NCBI GenBank assembly: GCA_035528905.1
Contig: DATKXU010000104.1
Coordinates: 1-6,216 of the forward strand
Source of the DNA: DATKXU01 sp035528905
Lineage (GTDB): Bacteria > Armatimonadota > UBA5829 > DTJY01
Length of the DNA stretch: 6,216 nt
Direction: 5' to 3'
Each line of letters opens with the position of its first letter. Position 1 is the stretch's first letter. The notes beneath the pieces were generated by a model. It was not told where the DNA came from. It searched no databases and worked only from the letters and a program-made list of their open reading frames with translations. A program made the position numbers and the translations under genes. Shown here piece after piece: positions 1 through 3,906 of the stretch.

Positions 1-608
1 TCCAGGCAGAGGTCCACGTAGAGTCCCTTGAAAAGCGGCTGAGCGTAGAGCCCTCGGATATAATGGCGGCCGGACGCCTTGCTGCCGAAGTCCACCGCCT
101 GATAGGGATTGACCATCAGCACGTCTATGATCGAGCAGTTGTCCGCGCCCGCGCACTGAACGGTCCAGGGGTAGGCGACTGGCGGATTCGTCTTCGTCTG
201 CTCGGGATAGAATATGGTCACGCCCTTGAGGGTCGAGTCCCGATGCATGCTGATGAACGGCGTCCCATCCGGCTTGCTCGCCCCATCCACAGCCAGGAGT
301 ACGCTGCCAGTCAACTCAGGGCCGCCTTTCGGGTCTTTCGGATCGTGATACTGGGCGACGCTCGCCGGGGCCCGCCAGACTCCCTCCAGGGTCACCGAGG
401 GCGGAATCGAGAGGTTGGTCTTGATGAGATACCTGCCGGTCGGGACTTCGACCACTCCGCCGCCGGACTTCCCGCACTCATCCATCGCCTTCTGAAAGGC
501 GGCAGTGTCGTTGGTCGTGCCGTCACCTTTGGCCCCGAAATCCCTCACGCTCGCACTTGCGATGCCCGTGATCAGCAAAACTAACGCACATACTGCAAAT
601 CGTTTCAT
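1..608 (-). CDS. Secreted pectate-lyase-3-type right-handed beta-helix protein (N-terminal part, cut by window edge)
   Basis: The frame reads from an ATG at 608 down to the left edge, giving 202 codons without a stop; the C-terminus lies outside the window. The N-terminus, MKRFAVCALVLLITGIASAS, is a Sec signal peptide with probable cleavage after ASA (residues 17-19). It is followed by VRDFGAKGDGTTNDTAAFQ (21-39), the hallmark opening of the pectate lyase superfamily/GH28-like beta-helix fold. After this come short strand-like segments typical of helix rungs, for example around residues 64-76, 125-134 and 157-173. Family members cleave or bind pectin and other acidic or plant polysaccharides outside the cytoplasm. 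The catalytic rungs are not in view, so the substrate is unknown, and a tail-spike-like or non-catalytic role is possible. The ATG overlaps the TGA of the GH32 gene (ATGA) and has GGGAGA 7 bases upstream, which supports this start and translational coupling. Confidence 0.88.
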   Translation of the reverse strand, partial: MKRFAVCALVLLITGIASASVRDFGAKGDGTTNDTAAFQKAMDECGKSGGGVVEVPTGRYLIKTNLSIPPSVTLEGVWRAPASVAQYHDPKDPKGGPELTGSVLLAVDGASKPDGTPFISMHRDSTLKGVTIFYPEQTKTNPPVAYPWTVQCAGADNCSIIDVLMVNPYQAVDFGSKASGRHYIRGLYAQPLFKGLYVDLCL

Positions 609-1786
609 TTGTCTATCTCCCAAATATCAAGTTGCTCAGGTTTTCCCAGCAGGCTGATATCGCCGGTGTTCGAATAGGCCCTCGCTGTCACACATGCTCG
701 CCCGTTCGCAAAGACCTCGATCACCGAGTGGTCGAGGAATACGTGAAGCTCGATCTCCTCACCCGTCTCAGCCTCAAACGGAGTTCGAGCCTGGCCCGCA
801 ACCAACTGCTTCTGCTTCGTGTCCGCATAAACCTCCACCGAGCGATAGATGATCCCCACCCTGCCGCTCTGGAGCTTGAACCGGGCGATGATCTCCAGGG
901 CGTCGCCTTCCGCCTTATCCAAACGCCGTCCGCGACGTGCGCTCAGCTCAGGCGCCGGCGCGATTCCCAGCTTCCCATCGGACAATATGCTCAAGACCCG
1001 GGGCAACGAGAGCACCCCCGACCACCCCGCCGCCACCTGTTCCTCTTGAGAGCGACCCTCGGTTATCCATCCAAAGAGGATGCGCCGCCCCTTGTCATCG
1101 AGGAGCGTCTTGGCGGCATAGAAGTTGCCGCCATCGGTGACGCCCTGGTTCTCCACGGTGAATCTGTGCTCCTCATACCGTCCGGTATGCCAGTTGGTTC
1201 TTCCACACGACGCGAGCAACACGCGCTTATCCCCAAGCGCGAAGAAATCCGGGCACTCGAACATGAAGCAATCCTTGTCGCCCACATAGAGCGGATGCAG
1301 ATATTCCCAGTGGACCAGATCGCTCGATCGGTAAAGCAGCGCCGCCCCGCCGACGTCCTTTACCTCCGAGCCGAGGAGCATATACCATGCGTCCGATTCC
1401 TTCCAGGCACACGGATCGCGCCAGCAGTCCCCGAATCCCTCCGGCGGCGACGAGATCACCGGATTGCCTGGATATTTCTCCCACGTGATGAGGTCGCTGC
1501 TGGTTGCCAGGCACTGAACCTGCGGATGGACGCCCGTGTACAGGATATGGAATAGGCCGTCTTTCTCTACGCAGCAGCCGGTCCAGCAGCCATCCTTGTC
1601 CGGTCCGCCGGGAGTGGGCGCAAGCGCAATCGGCAGCATCTCCCAATGCACCAGGTCCCGGCTGACCGCATGTCCCCAGTGAATCAGCCGCGCAATCGGC
1701 TCGTGAGGATTGTACTGGAAGAAGACGTGATACTCGCCTTTCCAGAAGAACGGCTTCGGGTCATTCATCCAGTTCTTCGGCGGCAT
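605..1786 (-). CDS. GH32 family glycoside hydrolase (beta-fructosidase/invertase/levanase type)
   Basis: GH32 enzymes hydrolyse beta-fructosyl bonds in sucrose, levan or inulin with a retaining mechanism. All three acidic motifs are visible, numbered from the ATG at 1786. WMNDP holds the nucleophile Asp9, WRDP holds Asp124, which stabilises the transition state, and ECPDFF holds the acid/base Glu177. Other family marks are FFQYNP (22-27), HWGHAVSRDLVHWE (36-49), LYTG (82-85), FGW (238-240) and LPR (261-263). A compact C-terminal beta-sandwich starts near residue 290 and carries FLDHSVIEVFANG (350-362). At about 400 residues it is short for the family, mostly because this domain is small. NDPK replaces the usual NDPN. 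No signal peptide is seen, unlike both neighbours. The ATG at 1786 is the only standard start, but it lacks a ribosome site and cuts off conserved sequence, so the protein probably begins 11 codons earlier. The exact substrate cannot be read from the sequence. Confidence 0.9.
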   Translation of the reverse strand: MPPKNWMNDPKPFFWKGEYHVFFQYNPHEPIARLIHWGHAVSRDLVHWEMLPIALAPTPGGPDKDGCWTGCCVEKDGLFHILYTGVHPQVQCLATSSDLITWEKYPGNPVISSPPEGFGDCWRDPCAWKESDAWYMLLGSEVKDVGGAALLYRSSDLVHWEYLHPLYVGDKDCFMFECPDFFALGDKRVLLASCGRTNWHTGRYEEHRFTVENQGVTDGGNFYAAKTLLDDKGRRILFGWITEGRSQEEQVAAGWSGVLSLPRVLSILSDGKLGIAPAPELSARRGRRLDKAEGDALEIIARFKLQSGRVGIIYRSVEVYADTKQKQLVAGQARTPFEAETGEEIELHVFLDHSVIEVFANGRACVTARAYSNTGDISLLGKPEQLDIWEIDK

Positions 1787-1819
1787 GAAATGGTAGGTTG
1801 GGCGATTCGCGTCGTTGAT
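1787..1819 (-). other. Probable N-terminal extension of the GH32 gene with an ATC start
   Basis: Upstream of the ATG at 1786 the same frame encodes INDANRPTYHF, joining directly to MPPKNWMNDP. The combination RPxYHFxPPxNWMNDP is the usual opening of GH32 proteins, so these codons are very likely translated. Back to the in-frame TGA near 1891 there is no ATG, GTG or TTG. The ATC at 1819-1817 lies 2 bases after the TAG of the GH123-type gene (1824-1822), and a weak purine-rich stretch (AAGGTGGTGGA) precedes it. Possible readings are a rare AUC start helped by termination-reinitiation, or a single-base change or error from ATG. The conserved extension is directly visible; the mechanism is inferred. 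Confidence 0.65.
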
Positions 1820-1821
1820 GG

Positions 1822-3726
1822 CTAGTCCACCACCTTGAACGTTCGCGTGCAGGAGCGCTTGATACCGTTCAGCTCGGCAGTGACCACTATCTCAGGCTTG
1901 TCGGCGGTGATGAACACAGCCCCAATGAAGCACCCCTTGTCGTCAATGTTCTCCTCGATCACGGCCTGCCCGTTAATCGTGAGCTTTGCGCCCGGAGTCG
2001 CCGCCCCTCGCACGTTGATCATGATCGGCCCCGCGGGAGTGATCGTTCCCTCAGGCGGCGATGTCTGAACGTAGAGCAGCGGTTTGGCATCCAGCCCCTC
2101 GATCTCGTCGGCAATCGCTGATCGAGTCTCTAGGAGGACCTTCGGGTCGCGGGTGTGGTCGTAAAACGATTGCACTACTCTTCGGCACAACTCCAGCGGG
2201 CGCTGGCGCGGATCAAGCCAATCCGCATCAAGGCCCTTCCTAAGTTCGCTGAGCCGATTCTCCAGCACCCACAGATACTCGTAATCCTGAAGCCCGTCCC
2301 TCATCACGCTGAGCCTGAGAGACCCGACAAACCCCTTCCGTCCCGGATAAGCGACCTGAGCATCACCCGGCGGCAGCGACCACTGATTCGCGCCTTTCTC
2401 GGAATACGGATCGCCTTCATGTGCAAACCAGTTGAACCCCCAGTGCAGGTAGCCATCCAGCCCATACAGATAGCTGATCCAGTGCAGCTCCCGAGCCAGG
2501 ATCAGCGGCTGGTCCAGGAAGCGGTTCGGATACCGCCCCTGGGGATGGCAGCACGTGTAGAACCAAACCTGCTCTCCCCGTCGTTTGAGATCCTCGAAAT
2601 GCGGCCACCATAGGTTCAGATGTGACAGCTTCGGCACGTAGATGTCCAGATCGCCAAGGTCCTCAGTCTCGATCGCCTCCACGACGCCAACATCCGGGGC
2701 GGTCTTCCGCACGCGCTCCAGGAGCTTGCGGTAGGACTGCTCATGATAGATGAACGGCTCATCGGCGAGGCTGGTGAGTACCCGCCCCTGCCATCCATGC
2801 TTCTTGACCGCTTCCTCCACAGCCGCCAGCCGCCCGATATTGTCCTCGACTCCCTCGGTGCGGCTGTCCGGCTCGAGCTGCGACTTGGTATGCCGACCCA
2901 GCGGAGTGAATTGTACCGCATAGATGCCGGACTTGAAGGCGGTTTCCGCATACTTTTCGAAAAGCGACGTGTCCCAATGATCATTCTTGCGCTCGACCAA
3001 CTCCCATCCGACTCGAATATCAGTCTGGCGATGACGGCGAACCATCGCGCACATCCGCTCCAGGTGCTTCCAGTAGCCCTCCGAGCCGGGCTTCAGCGAT
3101 TCGAAGCCGCGCCCCGGGAAATCCCACCACTGGATGACCCTCTGATGGCGTTCCTCCGGCAGGCGGAAACTCCGCACGCGAACGGTCACAGGCAGGCTGC
3201 ACTGACCGCTGTGGCCCTGGATCACCAACTCCCCTCGATACTCGCCTGGTGGGACGTCCGCGGGGACGTCCAGCTCGACCCAAAGCGGCTGAGGAGATCT
3301 CGGCTCCACCGGACGCTCGGCGTCCTCCCAGAAAGGATCCGGTATGCTGGCGGGAGCAATGGTAGCCAACTCGTCCTTCGGAATAGCCGGCGTGTTCGCG
3401 GTGATATCGAGGTATCGCACCCATTGCAGGCAGACGGCCTTCGCGGGAATGCTCGATTTCCCATCAGCCGAGACCAGCCGCGAGACACTAATAGTCACGG
3501 TATCGGATTGGTCGCTTAGCAGCACAGCTTGCCCACTGACAATCTCCCCTGGCGACCCATCGAGGTGCAAAACCGATCCGTTGGCGGCATCCGGCACATA
3601 CGTGCGAAGTACTTTCGCCAGGGGATCTGATGCAAAAAGCTCCATGGTTTCACCTCGGCAGGTCCCGCCAGAGATCGCCATGACCAGCAGCAGAACCTTT
3701 AGATTGATCGGAATCCGATGTATCAT
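1822..3726 (-). CDS. Secreted GH123/DUF4091-type glycoside hydrolase with C-terminal Ig-like domain
   Basis: This 634-residue protein begins with a basic/hydrophobic Sec signal (residues 1-25). Cys23 follows GGT, which is not a proper lipobox. Residues of about 30-190 form a beta-sandwich with PLWVELDVPADVPPGEYRGE (147-166), typical of the N-terminal domain of DUF4091 proteins. Residues of about 195-495 resemble the DUF4091/GH123 catalytic barrel. LADEPF at 320-325 supplies the adjacent Asp322-Glu323 pair expected for substrate-assisted catalysis, and GSLRLSVMRDGLQDYEYLW (468-486) is a family signature. Residues of about 555-634 form an Ig-like domain with GAKLTINGQ (579-587), resembling glucodextranase-B-type modules. 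The founding GH123 enzymes are beta-N-acetylgalactosaminidases, but most DUF4091 proteins are uncharacterised, so the sugar is uncertain. An in-frame TAA lies just upstream, and AGGA sits 7 bases before the ATG. It is the first gene of the operon and ends 2 bases before the likely GH32 start. Confidence 0.87.
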   Translation of the reverse strand: MIHRIPINLKVLLLVMAISGGTCRGETMELFASDPLAKVLRTYVPDAANGSVLHLDGSPGEIVSGQAVLLSDQSDTVTISVSRLVSADGKSSIPAKAVCLQWVRYLDITANTPAIPKDELATIAPASIPDPFWEDAERPVEPRSPQPLWVELDVPADVPPGEYRGELVIQGHSGQCSLPVTVRVRSFRLPEERHQRVIQWWDFPGRGFESLKPGSEGYWKHLERMCAMVRRHRQTDIRVGWELVERKNDHWDTSLFEKYAETAFKSGIYAVQFTPLGRHTKSQLEPDSRTEGVEDNIGRLAAVEEAVKKHGWQGRVLTSLADEPFIYHEQSYRKLLERVRKTAPDVGVVEAIETEDLGDLDIYVPKLSHLNLWWPHFEDLKRRGEQVWFYTCCHPQGRYPNRFLDQPLILARELHWISYLYGLDGYLHWGFNWFAHEGDPYSEKGANQWSLPPGDAQVAYPGRKGFVGSLRLSVMRDGLQDYEYLWVLENRLSELRKGLDADWLDPRQRPLELCRRVVQSFYDHTRDPKVLLETRSAIADEIEGLDAKPLLYVQTSPPEGTITPAGPIMINVRGAATPGAKLTINGQAVIEENIDDKGCFIGAVFITADKPEIVVTAELNGIKRSCTRTFKVVD

Positions 3727-3749
3727 GAGTGTGTCCTGGGCCTCAGCCG

Positions 3750-3779
3750 ATTATACTCCGCAGTAGACCTCCTTGAGAA
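3750..3779 (-). promoter_or_regulatory. Sigma70-like promoter of the glycosidase operon
   Basis: Reading the minus strand, a perfect TATAAT lies at 3755-3750 and a weak -35 box, TTCTCA (4 of 6 consensus), at 3779-3774, with an 18-base spacer. The predicted start near 3743 leaves a leader of only about 17 bases, containing the AGGA site (3737-3734) before the ATG at 3726. The -10 match is strong and the position is right for the operon; the -35 match is weak, so an activator may be involved. Confidence 0.55.
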
Positions 3780-3814
3780 GTGGGAATATGGGACTGGGGC
3801 TTCTCGAATACCAG

Positions 3815-3859
3815 TTTTTGTCGTTTTTCATTGACCGGCAACCTAAAGTGCGGTAAACT
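3815..3859 (+). promoter_or_regulatory. Sigma70-like promoter of the protease gene, with upstream T-tracts
   Basis: TTGACC (5 of 6) at 3831-3836 and TAAACT (4 of 6) at 3854-3859 are separated by exactly 17 bases. Two runs of five T at 3815-3819 and 3824-3828 lie just upstream of the -35 box, where an UP element would sit. The predicted start near 3866 gives a leader of about 40 bases. This is the best promoter candidate in the region and it points at the protease gene. Confidence 0.6.
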
Positions 3860-3871
3860 TGTCTTACAAGT
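3857..3871. promoter_or_regulatory. Perfect inverted repeat over the protease promoter start, possible operator
   Basis: ACTTGT-CTT-ACAAGT is a perfect palindrome with 6-base arms and a 3-base centre. It covers the last bases of the -10 box and the predicted transcription start. The position suits a repressor site, since a bound protein would block RNA polymerase. No regulator gene is in the window, and a short palindrome can occur by chance. Confidence 0.4.
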
Positions 3872-3896
3872 AGGGCATCGTGAAGTTGTAGCGCAG

Positions 3897-3901
3897 GGAG
3901 G
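3897..3901 (+). promoter_or_regulatory. Strong ribosome binding site of the protease gene
   Basis: GGAGG, within the longer match AGGGAGGA (3895-3902), ends 5 bases before the ATG at 3907. An in-frame TAG at 3889-3891 rules out any earlier start, so this site fixes the start codon. Confidence 0.85.
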
Positions 3902-3906
3902 ACCTC

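Noticed and set aside
63..584. Plus-strand frame of 173 codons
   Set aside because: It lies wholly antisense to the beta-helix gene, which has a signal peptide and family motif; the plus frame has no recognisable domain or ribosome site.
632..1555. Plus-strand frame of 307 codons
   Set aside because: It is antisense to the GH32 gene. Its Arg/Pro/Leu-rich translation is typical of a GC-rich shadow and it shows no family features.
2743..3519. Plus-strand frame of 258 codons
   Set aside because: It is antisense to the GH123-type gene, which has complete family signatures; no motif was seen in this frame.
3652..3660. Possible lipobox at Cys23 of the GH123-type protein
   Set aside because: The residues before Cys are Gly-Gly-Thr; Thr at -1 and Gly at -3 do not fit the lipobox, so an ordinary Sec signal is more likely.
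3768..3774. AAGGAGG on the minus strand, resembling a strong ribosome site
   Set aside because: It lies upstream of the TATAAT box, so it would not be in the transcript, and no start codon follows at a suitable distance.
3773..3778. TTGAGA on the plus strand as a -35 box
   Set aside because: No reasonable -10 box lies 16-18 bases downstream; the TTGACC/TAAACT pair is better placed.
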